From Verrucomicrobiaceae bacterium (lineage in GTDB: Bacteria; Verrucomicrobiota; Verrucomicrobiia; Verrucomicrobiales; Verrucomicrobiaceae), in the NCBI GenBank assembly GCA_027489965.1, contig JAIXZA010000016.1, positions 124,001 to 188,000 on the forward strand: a DNA stretch of 64,000 bases. Direction: 5' to 3'. The notes beneath the pieces were generated by a model, which was not told the origin of the DNA, did not search any database, and saw only the letters and a list, made by a program, of their open reading frames with translations. Shown here in pieces: positions 1 to 9,144 of the stretch. Within the stretch, counting starts at the first letter, position 1; every line of letters begins with the position of its first letter. The translations under genes were made by a program, and so were the position numbers.

Positions 1-1186
1 CATTGTGATCGTGCCCTTCATCGGTGATGGTATGGAAGTGCTTGCGGATGGCGTCCTGTTGGTAAGAGCCCACGGTATTGCTACCGCCAAAATACATCGC
101 GAAACGGGCACCTGCGTCCTCGTCAGCCCCACTGTCTCCTGGATTGAATCCTCGGAGGAAGCGACGATTTAGATTGGGAACGTTGAAACGACCAGCGCTT
201 TCAGTACCAGCACCCGGGACGGATGGCGGAAAAGTTGGTGCGGCAAGGTCTACAGATGAACCCCATGTTTTTTGGATGACATCATACAGGTCTTGATAGG
301 TTTCATGGGTGTACGATCTGCCATCACAGGGCAAATAGCCACTAGGTGGAGTGCCCCCGGCATAGGCTATAATGGTGCCAACTTGGGTGCTGTCTCTGCT
401 GTCTTTGACAATCCACCAATCATTGTCGCCGATGTGCTGCAAGGTAACGCTGTCTCCCCGCACTTTGAGCCGGATGCTAGTCTTGTCGGTGTTGATCTTT
501 CCTCCGCCGGGGGCCATCACGGTTACCATTTGTGTCGTGGGGTCAGTCTTGATCACGACGAGCTCGGTTAGACTACCGCCAGAAGGAAGAGTGGCGGTGG
601 TGCCTGATCCGGTAGCATCGATAAGGTTAACGCGTTTGTCTAGGCTGAGGGCAACTGAGGCTTTGCCAGAAGATTTCTGCGTGGAATACGCCATGGCACC
701 CACTACCACAGTGCTAGTCGCACCCTGCTGTTGGATCACCGCTGTTGCCTGGTTAGCCACCAATGCGTAAGGCGCAGACAGCAGAGCAAGCCGGGGACTG
801 ATCTCTGAGTTGGGTGCGGGTGGATTGATGACGGTGATGCCAATGAACCGATCTTTCGCAGCGAAGGCTGAGGCGAGTTCATTTTGGGCAAACTGAGGTG
901 TAACCGCATCCACAGCAGCCTGCCCCTCACCTAAGCGCACGGTAAATTGGCCTTTGAATACATTCACAAACTGTTGCTCGGACCAAATCAGAGTGCCGCC
1001 CTCAATGGCGCTCCATAGACGGAACTCCATCTTGTAGAGACGAGGTGTGGTGGGCGCGAGAGGAGCTCCGGAGTTGTCCAAAACGGAACCTTGGTACTCT
1101 ATGAACTTTGGTGCACCTTCTGCTGCCCTCGCCAGAGGTAGAGCTGCTGTGGCCAATCCTACAATCAAAATCAAAAGTCGCTTCAT
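1..1186 (-). CDS. Exported tail-collar-domain protein, paralogue 2 (3' end outside window)
   Basis: The reading frame is open without a stop from the ATG at 1186 to the window edge, giving at least 395 residues. It begins with a signal peptide (MKRLLILIVGLATAALPLARA), followed by a block containing FIEYQGSVLDNSGAPLAP and GGTLIWSEQQ that is nearly identical in layout to the upstream gene. Around residues 285-385 it has the Phage_Collar-type pattern (VGTIIAYAG, GYLPCDG, FNVPNLNRRFLRG) known from phage tail collars and 'microcystin-dependent' proteins. It starts 21 bases after its paralogue and is the last visible gene of the 8.8-1 kb operon. The signal peptide and the lack of other phage genes point to a surface or secreted fibre-like role rather than a prophage; that role is inference. 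Compared with its paralogue it has an extra segment after the CDG motif. Confidence 0.85.
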   Translation of the reverse strand, partial: MKRLLILIVGLATAALPLARAAEGAPKFIEYQGSVLDNSGAPLAPTTPRLYKMEFRLWSAIEGGTLIWSEQQFVNVFKGQFTVRLGEGQAAVDAVTPQFAQNELASAFAAKDRFIGITVINPPAPNSEISPRLALLSAPYALVANQATAVIQQQGATSTVVVGAMAYSTQKSSGKASVALSLDKRVNLIDATGSGTTATLPSGGSLTELVVIKTDPTTQMVTVMAPGGGKINTDKTSIRLKVRGDSVTLQHIGDNDWWIVKDSRDSTQVGTIIAYAGGTPPSGYLPCDGRSYTHETYQDLYDVIQKTWGSSVDLAAPTFPPSVPGAGTESAGRFNVPNLNRRFLRGFNPGDSGADEDAGARFAMYFGGSNTVGSYQQDAIRKHFHTITDEGHDHN

Positions 1187-1207
1187 GTTGAGGTGTTTCA
1201 GCAAGGT

Positions 1208-2530
1208 TTAGTATTTGATGCAATAACGGACGCCGACGTTATCGGCTCTGGTTTCTTTGCCTCCAAAGGCATTCACTAAGAGGTTACTGCCGCTGGGTTG
1301 GACGGATAGGGATGGAGTGGGGGTGACGTCTAGTGCTGCGCCGTCTCCCCCAGCACCGAGAAGGTGATTGCCTCCATCGTCCTTAAACGGCGTCGTACTG
1401 AGACTCATGTTGAGGGTGCCGCCACCGACACCGTGTCCATGAGATTTGTCCTTGATGGCGTGGAGGTGGTTTCTCATCGTGTCAGACTGGAGGGTGCCTA
1501 CCGTTAGCCCGGTGTCTGATCCGCGCAGGAAGCGGCCGGTGAGGTCTGGTGCCTTAAAGGCAGTGCCACTTCCCCAGGTGTTGCCAATGGCGATGAAGAG
1601 TTCTGGGTAAGCTGCGGCCTGGAGGGTGCTGCCATCGCAGGGAAGATAACCCGCTGGGGGCTTGGCGTTGCCATAAGCGATGATGGTCCCAACCGGGGTA
1701 TTGTCCCGCGTATCATCCACCACCCACCATTCGTTGCCGCCGGCATTCTGGAGAGTGACACTTTCCCCTTTGACCTTAAGCCGGATGGGGCTGGTGGCAC
1801 CGTTGATCTCGCCGCCAGCAGGAGGGGCGATGGTGATCATCTGTGTCGTGTCATCGGTCTTAGAGATGAGTACCTCGTGGGAGTCGCCATTCACTGGCAG
1901 GTTGGCCAGGGTGCCGGTTGGACCTGCCGCGATGAGGTTGGTGCGTTGCGCGAGGGTCAAATTGACGGTGACAGCGCCGGATTCTTCCCTGCGGGTGGCG
2001 TAACCGATGCCACCGACGAGGAGGCTGCTAGATGTGCCTGGCTGCTGAATGACAACGGAGGCGGTATTGGCCACGTGGGCGTAGGGGGTGGTGAGGAAGG
2101 CGATGCGCGGGGTGATCTCGATCGTGTTTACGACGATTGCTGTGCCCGTGGGGGGCTGAAGGTTGCTCACGACCGTGACGCCGAGGAAGCGGTTTTGTCC
2201 TTCGAAAGCGAGGGGGAGTTGTGCTTGCGGAATCTTGGGTGGAACGGTGTCGGTGGCGGCGCTGCCTTGGCCGAGCCGGACGGAGAACTGGCCTTTGTGG
2301 ACGGTGACGGTTTGCTGCTCTGACCAAATGAGGGTGCCGCCGCCGATCTGATCCCAAATGCGGAACTCCATCCTATAAAGAGTGGGTGTGGTGGGGGCCA
2401 AGGGGTTGCCTTGGTCATCGGCGACGCTGCCTTGGTAGTCGATAAAGGGCGGCGCTCCTTCGACGGCGTAGGCCGCTGGGGTGAGGGCGATGCCGAGGCA
2501 GAGCGCAGTGAGCAGTGACAAGAGTCTCAT
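1208..2530 (-). CDS. Exported tail-collar-domain protein, paralogue 1
   Basis: This is a 440-residue protein with a clear signal peptide (cleavage near AYA-VEG). Residues about 25-95 form a conserved N-terminal module (FIDYQGSVADDQGNPLAP, GGTLIWSEQQ, GQFSVRLGQG). Residues about 280-340 form a tail-collar domain (VGTIIAYGNAKPPAGYLPCD, FKAPDLTGRFLRGSD), followed by a His/Gly-rich tail (NHLHAIKDKSHGHGVGGG) of the kind found in collar-domain proteins. It lies 21 bases after the 661-residue gene and 21 bases before its own paralogue, so the set is almost certainly co-transcribed. Collar domains normally trimerise at fibre tips. An exported, cell-surface fibre or adhesin is my inference; no biochemical function is assigned. 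Its similarity to the next gene points to a tandem duplication. Confidence 0.88.
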   Translation of the reverse strand: MRLLSLLTALCLGIALTPAAYAVEGAPPFIDYQGSVADDQGNPLAPTTPTLYRMEFRIWDQIGGGTLIWSEQQTVTVHKGQFSVRLGQGSAATDTVPPKIPQAQLPLAFEGQNRFLGVTVVSNLQPPTGTAIVVNTIEITPRIAFLTTPYAHVANTASVVIQQPGTSSSLLVGGIGYATRREESGAVTVNLTLAQRTNLIAAGPTGTLANLPVNGDSHEVLISKTDDTTQMITIAPPAGGEINGATSPIRLKVKGESVTLQNAGGNEWWVVDDTRDNTPVGTIIAYGNAKPPAGYLPCDGSTLQAAAYPELFIAIGNTWGSGTAFKAPDLTGRFLRGSDTGLTVGTLQSDTMRNHLHAIKDKSHGHGVGGGTLNMSLSTTPFKDDGGNHLLGAGGDGAALDVTPTPSLSVQPSGSNLLVNAFGGKETRADNVGVRYCIKY

Positions 2531-2551
2531 TTGGAAAATGGGCGTGTGATC

Positions 2552-4537
2552 CTAGGGGGTGGGGGGGCGGAACTGGACTGCGTCGGCGACACGGTCGATG
2601 ACAAAGGCTCCGGTGCAGACGATGGGCAGGGAGCGGAGTCCGGTGATGGTCTCACGATAGGTGCCACCCAGGCGGGTGCCGCCCCACTCAGGATCGAAGC
2701 CATTAGGATTGGTCGGCACGAAGCTGAACTGAATGGTGCGGGTAATGGTGTTACTCTCGCGACCCGCAGGCAGGGTCTGCTCGAAGCGTTCGTCCTTATT
2801 GTCGTGGTCTGGGTGGTAGCGGTGGACGAAGGGATGTGAGTCGTCGTTGTGGCTCAGACTGACGGTAAAGCTGAGCGGGCCAGCAGGCAGGCTGCCGCTG
2901 CCGATTTGCACGAGTTTAGCAGGAAAGTGGGAGGAAGAGGTGCGGAAACTAGGCTTGCCACCGCTGGCTTTGGGGAAGGCGGCTTCATCGACGCCGACGG
3001 CGCTGACGTCATTGATGGTGCCGCCGACGGCGCGCTGGAGCAGGCGGATGCTGCCGTTGTCTGAGCTGTGAAGAATGAGCTTCTGCGTAAAGGGATCTGG
3101 CGAACCCTGAGCCGTGACGCGGTAGATGGTCATGTTCGTACGCTTCAAAGGATTGCTCACCTTCTGCGCCACGCTGACTTGGTAGGTGCCTTCTTTACCG
3201 TCCACGGTGACCCCCGCAGCCCGAGAGAGCTGGGAGACGATGAGAGTGCCGGGGTTCACGTTCTGGCCGAAAACTCGGCTGTAGGAGAGGGGATCACCAC
3301 CGATGAGGGTGCCGCGTTCGACCTTAGTGACAGTGAGTATGGTGCCGATGCCGGTGGTGGCCCCTGGGGCGGGATTGGCCGTATTGGAGATAGTCCCTTG
3401 GAAGGCGATTGGCTCAAGGTTATCCACGCGGTTGATCACGGCAGAGCCTACCCAGAGACCCTGCTTGGGCGTAGGTCTGGCTGAGACTGGAATGCGGATG
3501 TCTGAAACGCCCAGGGAATCTGTGACACGCAGGATGCTGGCATAGAAGGGGCCGGTAAGGGCCGAACGATCCAGGGCAAAGATGATCTCCTTTTCTTCTC
3601 CTGGCGCGAGGACGACGCGCACTGGGGTCGTGGGTGTCACCGGCGTCATCGCGTATAGTCCAGTAGTTAGGCTGAGCGCGCCACGGACACGAAGGGGGAC
3701 TTGCCCAGTAATAGCGTCCTGACCACTGGGCGGAACAGCAGAATTCAACGGCGATAAGGTGACTGTGATGTTGCCTGACTTCACAGCGCTTTTAACACGC
3801 AGGGCGATGCTTGAAGAAGACTCGCCATAGGCAAGGCCACCCGCTCCGGCTCCGAGGTTGACGTTCACTGGGCCGTAGTAATTCGTGTAATTCGTGGCTC
3901 TTATCCAGTAGGCTTGAAAACGGTTGAGCGGGAAATCTCCTGTTGCTGGGACTTGGAGCGGATTGTTCACGCTACCATCTGGTTTGAGCATGGGGCCGCC
4001 GTTGTAATAAAAGGAAGGGGTCGTGCCTGTATCCAGTAGAACGGAATCGAACTCGAAAATTCGGTTGGCCATACGATTGGAGGCGGGGCCTTCCGTGCGA
4101 AGTGGGAAACCGATAAGGTTGGTGCCATCACTGCTCCAGGCATAGTCAGGAGGTTCGGGTTTACCCGTGACGTTCCAAGTGATGTTTTCCGTGCCATTCA
4201 CTTCGATGAGGTAAGCGACATTGGGCAGCATTTCACTGAAGGTGGTCTTTTCAGTGGGATCTTTGCTCCATTTCTCCCACTGGAGGGAGACAGGGACCGG
4301 AGCTGCAAAGGGATTGGGCGTCAGCATGCCTGACTTGCTGTTCGTCCACATGTGAACACGCGTGACCTGCGGCGGCAGGATCTGCTGCATGGGGACATGA
4401 CTGATATTCAGCGGCAGCCAGATGGCATTCCAGCCGGGCTTGAGCGTGTAAGTCTCTGTGCTCCACTGGGCCTGGAGTGTAGGCGTGAGAGAACAGAGAA
4501 TGGCGACGAGGCCAAGGAGACGAAAGAGCGCTGTCAT
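2552..4537 (-). CDS. Large exported protein of unknown function
   Basis: This 661-residue protein has a signal peptide (cleavage near LQA-QWS). The N-terminal part has the motif YTLKPGWNAIWLPLNISHV and then LIGFPLRTEG, resembling the beta-rich 'T-L-x-x-G-W-N' start seen in several large secreted verrucomicrobial proteins. The rest is beta-rich with no catalytic motif I recognise and no transmembrane segment or cell-wall anchor at the C-terminus. It sits third in the five-gene exported-protein operon, 24 bases after the Ig-repeat gene and 21 bases before the first collar paralogue. The tight spacing suggests it is made together with them, perhaps as a structural partner. No function is claimed. 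Confidence 0.8.
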   Translation of the reverse strand: MTALFRLLGLVAILCSLTPTLQAQWSTETYTLKPGWNAIWLPLNISHVPMQQILPPQVTRVHMWTNSKSGMLTPNPFAAPVPVSLQWEKWSKDPTEKTTFSEMLPNVAYLIEVNGTENITWNVTGKPEPPDYAWSSDGTNLIGFPLRTEGPASNRMANRIFEFDSVLLDTGTTPSFYYNGGPMLKPDGSVNNPLQVPATGDFPLNRFQAYWIRATNYTNYYGPVNVNLGAGAGGLAYGESSSSIALRVKSAVKSGNITVTLSPLNSAVPPSGQDAITGQVPLRVRGALSLTTGLYAMTPVTPTTPVRVVLAPGEEKEIIFALDRSALTGPFYASILRVTDSLGVSDIRIPVSARPTPKQGLWVGSAVINRVDNLEPIAFQGTISNTANPAPGATTGIGTILTVTKVERGTLIGGDPLSYSRVFGQNVNPGTLIVSQLSRAAGVTVDGKEGTYQVSVAQKVSNPLKRTNMTIYRVTAQGSPDPFTQKLILHSSDNGSIRLLQRAVGGTINDVSAVGVDEAAFPKASGGKPSFRTSSSHFPAKLVQIGSGSLPAGPLSFTVSLSHNDDSHPFVHRYHPDHDNKDERFEQTLPAGRESNTITRTIQFSFVPTNPNGFDPEWGGTRLGGTYRETITGLRSLPIVCTGAFVIDRVADAVQFRPPTP

Positions 4538-4561
4538 AGGCTGCTAAGGAATAGCTAAAGG

Positions 4562-7438
4562 CTAAGGCTGAGGTGTCTGGGGCTGGCTGAGCACGACCTT
4601 GCCAGAGAGCACCTGTGGAGGGCCTGCTTCTCCGAACTGGAGAAGTTTTGGCAGGAGGAAGTGGCCCTCGGCCTTTAACGTGCCGTCTGGGGTGCGGACG
4701 ATGATGCCTGTGTAGGTGGCTACGCGCTTTTTGGTGCCATCGATCAGCGTGAAGCTACCACTGACAGCTCCCGTGCGCGGGCTGATGCTGAGGCTGGTGC
4801 GAGCAGGGTTAAAGGTGCTGCCTGGGGCTGGAAGATTAGCGATGTAAATATGATTCTGACTCCCAGAATGGAAAGAATTAGTGGAGGTGAAAGGTGTGAT
4901 GCTGGGATTCATGCTGGCTCCTGCGAGACCACCTTTGGTAAAGATAAGGCTGCTCGGCGCACCTGGGGCTGGAAGTCCAGCAATACGGGCCCAGGGTTGA
5001 CCGAGGCTATGTAGTGAAGACAGGTAGCCGCCAGACACTGCCAGTGTAAGAGGGCCAAATGAACTTGGGTAAGTCTTGGTGATGTGGGTGGACTTCCTCC
5101 AGGTTAGGCTGCCGGATAAGGTATTTGACTCGAAACCATTGGGGCTGACCTGGAGGTTCAGAATACCTTGCATGATGCCGAAGTTTGAATTCAGGCGGTT
5201 GTGAAAGAGAACGCGGTTATTGTTGGCCACAATGCTGGAGGTGGTGATGGCATCTCCCGATGCAGTGCGACCAGTGATGGTGACAAGGCCTAAAGTGCCC
5301 ACACGTGCATTGATCCAGCCTGAACCTTGAGGCACGGTCTCGATGTCGATATTTGAAGTCAGATTGATTCCAGCACTGTAGTAACCGGTTTGATCGCTAG
5401 AGGGGTTGATCGTATTCCAAGTCTGGCGCCAGCCAGTGACATTTGCGGGGATCAGACTTCCGTTGGCTGTCACGGCTGAGATTGTGCCGACGAGGTTATT
5501 ATTGAGAGCGTCCAGAATCAGATTGATCCGGAGATTGCCAATGCTCGCGATGATACGCGGACTCAGGCTTTCTTGTTGGGTGCGAAGAGAGCCGATTTGG
5601 CGGAGCACGGCGTTACCTTGAGTCAAAGTGAGGGTGTAAGTGCCGGTGATCGTCGTCGTAAGGTCGATGCGGCCTCCGAGCATCCCATTGACTTCCTGAA
5701 CGGGTGCAACAATGGCATTAAAGGTTCCAACGGCTCCTACAGGCAGATCTTTGACTCGGATGGTGGCATGTTGTATCGGACTCGACCCGGCTGCATTAGT
5801 AGCGCGTATGGTGGTAGTGAAGGTGCCAGGAATGGTAGCACGTCCGGTGACCCAGCCAGTGGCTCTATCCACAGTCAGACCGGGCGGCAGACCCGTGATC
5901 GTAATGCTCGACGGATTCGGAGAGGCGAGGACTTGGTATCTGTAGCCATTATCACCCACAATGGTGTCTGGGAAATTTGGCGTCTGAACTGTAGGCGCGA
6001 CGTTGGTTTCCAGCAGCGTCAGACTAAACTGACGCGAGGCAGTAATCGTGCCCGCACCTGTCGCCGTTACCGTGAAGGTAAAAGTGCCTCCGACCAAGCT
6101 GGTCCCCTTCAGCAGACCTGTTGAACTCAGCTTGAAGCCTGAAGGGAGAGTTCCATTGGTAATGCTCCACAGATAAGGGCGGCCATCAGGGATGACAAAA
6201 AGACGGGCATAGGGAATCTTGCGGACGCCCGGTGTGAGGGTTCCGCTGCCTTCAATCATCGGCGTGTAGCTGGAAACGATGGTGAAACTCCGCTCTAAGG
6301 CCTGATTAGACTGATCGCGGACGGAGACCGTGAAGTTGTAACTGCCTGGGGTCGTGGCACTTCCACTGAGGATGCCATTTTCACTCAGAGTGATTCCAGG
6401 AGGTAAAGTATTGATGGTCGTCGCCCATGTGTAAGGAGCTAGGCCACCGTCTGCGGAGAGTGTGACATTGTAATTCTGATCCACTACTGCATCAGCCAGA
6501 TTCATAGTAAGGATGGCAAGGGCAGAATTGGTTACTTGGATGGAAAATTGTTTTGAGGCAATGAGCCCGCCTGAAGTGACTTGAACAGTGAACTGGCTAC
6601 TGCCCACAGTTGTGGGTGTGCCAGCAAACTCTCCGGTAGTGTCATTTAAGCTAAGGCCGTCAGGCAGTGATCCAGCACTAATGGACCATGACAATGGGGC
6701 AGAGCCGCCAGTTGCCGCGAGTGTTTGGCTGTAAGCAGTGTTGCGCACAGCGGTGGGGAGTGTGGCAGCGGTATTGATGTTCAGGACACTGCTGATAACC
6801 GCCAGACCGAAGTTAGGAGCAGAAGTATTGGCTGACGTGCCTGTGGGAAATGAGCCGACCACCAAGCGTGCGCCTGTGCCTAGTGCCGTGGAGCCGATCG
6901 TTAAGTCGGTCAGATCAATGCTCGTCGTGCCAGGAATGGGCACTTGGGCAGGAAAGACCCAGCGCAGACTTGGGCGCAGGGGCGTTCCGTCCGGATTCGT
7001 GGCATTGGCCGTGTCCCAGTAAAGGATTGCTTGCTGAGAAGCGCCGACGAGGCTAGCAGCGTTGAGTACCCAAAGGTAGGCTTGTTTGCCTACGATTCCG
7101 AGAGCTGCCGTATCCACTCCGCTCACGGCGGTGAAGTGACTCGGCATTCCAGACACACCTGAACCGATGGTGGTGTTGGCGGCTTCAACAAAGTTGGCAT
7201 TAAGCAAAGCAGGATTACCGGCAAGGGCCTGGATTTGAGTATCAGAGAGCTGCACGCCACTCGTCGGATCTCTAAAATACCCAAGGCGGACGAGGCTTCC
7301 CGCTGGGAGCTGTGTGCCACCCTCTAAACTAAAGCCGTGGTCGATGCCCGCAGACCAGTTGACAGTGGCAGCCTGGGTCGCTGATGAGGAAAGAAGGAGC
7401 GCGAAGGCACCGATCAATATCTGAATGGTGGATTTCAT
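4562..7438 (-). CDS. Exported multi-Ig-repeat (He_PIG-type) protein
   Basis: This 958-residue protein starts with a signal peptide ending near TQAAT. After an N-terminal domain of about 200 residues, four or five tandem putative Ig modules cover about 220-580. Each carries the He_PIG signature of a PYTW/PLSW strand, then LPxGxxL and a G-T-P-T-like turn (LPDGLSLNDTTGEFAGTPTT; LPPGITLSENGILSGSATT; LPSGFKLSSTGLLKGTS; LPPGLTVDRATGWVTGRATI). The C-terminal third is beta-rich with repeats such as GLPAPGAPSS and NLPAPGSTFN. Such modules usually act as extracellular spacers or adhesion domains. It is the second gene of the operon, 66 bases or so after the TIGR02597-like gene. A surface adhesion or matrix role is inferred from the family. 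Confidence 0.87.
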   Translation of the reverse strand: MKSTIQILIGAFALLLSSSATQAATVNWSAGIDHGFSLEGGTQLPAGSLVRLGYFRDPTSGVQLSDTQIQALAGNPALLNANFVEAANTTIGSGVSGMPSHFTAVSGVDTAALGIVGKQAYLWVLNAASLVGASQQAILYWDTANATNPDGTPLRPSLRWVFPAQVPIPGTTSIDLTDLTIGSTALGTGARLVVGSFPTGTSANTSAPNFGLAVISSVLNINTAATLPTAVRNTAYSQTLAATGGSAPLSWSISAGSLPDGLSLNDTTGEFAGTPTTVGSSQFTVQVTSGGLIASKQFSIQVTNSALAILTMNLADAVVDQNYNVTLSADGGLAPYTWATTINTLPPGITLSENGILSGSATTPGSYNFTVSVRDQSNQALERSFTIVSSYTPMIEGSGTLTPGVRKIPYARLFVIPDGRPYLWSITNGTLPSGFKLSSTGLLKGTSLVGGTFTFTVTATGAGTITASRQFSLTLLETNVAPTVQTPNFPDTIVGDNGYRYQVLASPNPSSITITGLPPGLTVDRATGWVTGRATIPGTFTTTIRATNAAGSSPIQHATIRVKDLPVGAVGTFNAIVAPVQEVNGMLGGRIDLTTTITGTYTLTLTQGNAVLRQIGSLRTQQESLSPRIIASIGNLRINLILDALNNNLVGTISAVTANGSLIPANVTGWRQTWNTINPSSDQTGYYSAGINLTSNIDIETVPQGSGWINARVGTLGLVTITGRTASGDAITTSSIVANNNRVLFHNRLNSNFGIMQGILNLQVSPNGFESNTLSGSLTWRKSTHITKTYPSSFGPLTLAVSGGYLSSLHSLGQPWARIAGLPAPGAPSSLIFTKGGLAGASMNPSITPFTSTNSFHSGSQNHIYIANLPAPGSTFNPARTSLSISPRTGAVSGSFTLIDGTKKRVATYTGIIVRTPDGTLKAEGHFLLPKLLQFGEAGPPQVLSGKVVLSQPQTPQP

Positions 7439-7504
7439 GATTTAACTAGAATGGCGTAAATGCTGTGTTGATTTTGAATCGTGGAAGGTAGTCCAAATAC
7501 TCTC

Positions 7505-8824
7505 TTAGTTTTGAGTAGGATGCGCAGGGACCTTCCATTCGAAAGGACTGCTGGCTAACCGCCGAAGTATGATGCTGGAGCCTGCCGGTATGGATGTAGT
7601 GCTAGCATCGGCGACGAGATCGCCAACTTTACGCCAACCTACGCCACCGAGACCGGAAGCCTGATAATAATAGGTATCGTAGTAGGCCCCATTCCAGACC
7701 AGAATCTGATCAGCGGTGATGAGGCTGCCTGATGCAATGCCTGTGCTAGTGTTACCCGTGTGCAAGGCGCTGGATGCTAAGGTCATGGGGAACGCATAGG
7801 GATTTGCCAAAAAGTTGAACCCAGGCTCCACTTTCAAAGGGGTTACACCATCTTTGACAACACCACGAACCACAAGACTAAGCGGAGTCGTCTCACCACG
7901 TCTGAAAATGATGCCCTGACCCATCTCGATTACGGTATCACCGGCATCTGTGAATTGATCTCCAGCCTTCCTCCAACCAATGCCTCCAATGCCGACGGTT
8001 TGGTAATAGTAGGTCTCATAATGATCTCCATCCCATAGCTGGAAGCTATCTGCACTGAGAGGACTGCCAGTGCGCAAGTTACCGGAGGTGTTCGACCTGA
8101 CAGCCATGTGCCTAACAATGCGATAGGTAACGGTGCCCGTCGTAATGCTCGGCCAAGGCTCGTTCACAATAAGCGTTCGGCTGACCTCATCTGTGTCTAT
8201 GATTTCTCGGCGGGTTCCTACTATAGGGTCTGTTAAAGAAGCTCCCACTTTGGTGATTTCCACGAAATGGGGGCCATTTTCACCATTAAACTGATCGGCA
8301 GTCCACTGAGCTGTAGCGTCCACGAGGTCGGTACCGGAAATGGAACTGGCGATCCCTACTTCTTTCGTAGCACCAAAGAGTTCACGAATCGTCCAGTGCT
8401 TAACGATACGGTAGTTTACCGGAGAGGTTAAGCCGCTGGGCCAAGGTTCAGATAAGAGAAGGCTGCGGGTGGACTCGACGGAGTCAACGATCTCTCTTCG
8501 TGTGCCGACAGCCGCATGAGTGCTAGATGTGCCCACTTTCACGATTTCGACGTAATGCGGACCGTTGAGTCCATTGTAAGTGTCGTCTCTCCAACTAGCG
8601 GCGGTATCCACCAAACTCGTGCTGGTCAGAGACGTGGAGATGGCTTGGTGCATGATCGCGCATTGGTAGCCTGGCGCTTTAAAGGTGAGCTGAGAATTTT
8701 CGCCGTCCCCAGCAGAAAGATCAAGGATGCTAAATCCCACTGCAGGCGATTCAACCTGTCCTAACGTCACGGATGAAACCGTCGCAAATAAGGCAACAAT
8801 ATATGTGAAAATTGTTTGGTTCAT
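7505..8824 (-). CDS. TIGR02597-like exported protein with internal duplications
   Basis: The 439-residue product has an N-terminal signal peptide (cleavage near TLG-QVE). The ATG at 8824 is preferred over the TTG one codon upstream. The protein is built from two kinds of repeat. Repeat A occurs twice (VGTRREIVDS...SEPWPS...VNYRIVKHW and VGTRREIIDT...NEPWPS...VTYRIVRHM). Repeat B also occurs twice (WDGDHYETYYYQ...GWRKAGD and WNGAYYDTYYYQ...GWRKVGD). The repeat B region with its Y-Y-Y-Q and G-W-R-K motifs resembles the verrucomicrobial family TIGR02597, whose function is unknown. It is the first gene of the exported-protein operon and lies directly behind a TATAAT box. The family call is from memory of the motifs, so it is moderate. 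Confidence 0.75.
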   Translation of the reverse strand: MNQTIFTYIVALFATVSSVTLGQVESPAVGFSILDLSAGDGENSQLTFKAPGYQCAIMHQAISTSLTSTSLVDTAASWRDDTYNGLNGPHYVEIVKVGTSSTHAAVGTRREIVDSVESTRSLLLSEPWPSGLTSPVNYRIVKHWTIRELFGATKEVGIASSISGTDLVDATAQWTADQFNGENGPHFVEITKVGASLTDPIVGTRREIIDTDEVSRTLIVNEPWPSITTGTVTYRIVRHMAVRSNTSGNLRTGSPLSADSFQLWDGDHYETYYYQTVGIGGIGWRKAGDQFTDAGDTVIEMGQGIIFRRGETTPLSLVVRGVVKDGVTPLKVEPGFNFLANPYAFPMTLASSALHTGNTSTGIASGSLITADQILVWNGAYYDTYYYQASGLGGVGWRKVGDLVADASTTSIPAGSSIILRRLASSPFEWKVPAHPTQN

Positions 8825-8840
8825 CAATAGGTGGGCTGAA

Positions 8841-8846
8841 ATTATA
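8841..8846 (-). promoter_or_regulatory. Candidate -10 box for the exported-protein operon
   Basis: On the minus strand a perfect TATAAT lies 17 bases upstream of the ATG at 8824, in an A/T-rich stretch (8841-8950) that differs from the surrounding base composition. No good TTGACA-like -35 hexamer is visible at 16-18 bases. The leader would be very short. This is a weak call, based on one hexamer and position only. Confidence 0.3.
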
Positions 8847-9144
8847 CCTTCGCGGGCTATAAAATATCTTATTTAAAACTAAACTTTTTACATAACCTAA
8901 GGTTAGTTTGAATCAAATTTAATTTGGATGTTGTATGAAGAAGCTTTCGTCACAAATGAGGAAGGATTTATTTCGGCAAAAAATGGCGTTGTGGCACAAT
9001 TTAACCAAGATCATTCCCGCCCTGTGAATTCAGACTTTTACGAGAAAGTGGGTTTTTACTTCCTCACGATGCATCTTGCGTCGGAAAGAAGGTCTTTTTG
9101 ACACAACCTCCCACTCGGGCAGGAAAGCCCGCAATATTCTGACT
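8847..9144. other. Gene-free A/T-rich intergenic stretch
   Basis: About 300 bases without a convincing reading frame on either strand. The left part is A/T-rich and probably holds the promoter of the minus-strand operon. I see no tRNA, terminator or repeat in it. Confidence 0.5.

Noticed and set aside
1..2530. A prophage tail region, suggested by two collar domains.
   Set aside because: Both proteins have signal peptides, and no capsid, terminase, portal, integrase or lysis gene is near. The neighbours are exported Ig-repeat and TIGR02597-like proteins.
5573..6124. Plus-strand open frame of 183 codons inside the Ig-repeat gene.
   Set aside because: It is antisense to a repeat protein with clear He_PIG motifs and has no motif itself.
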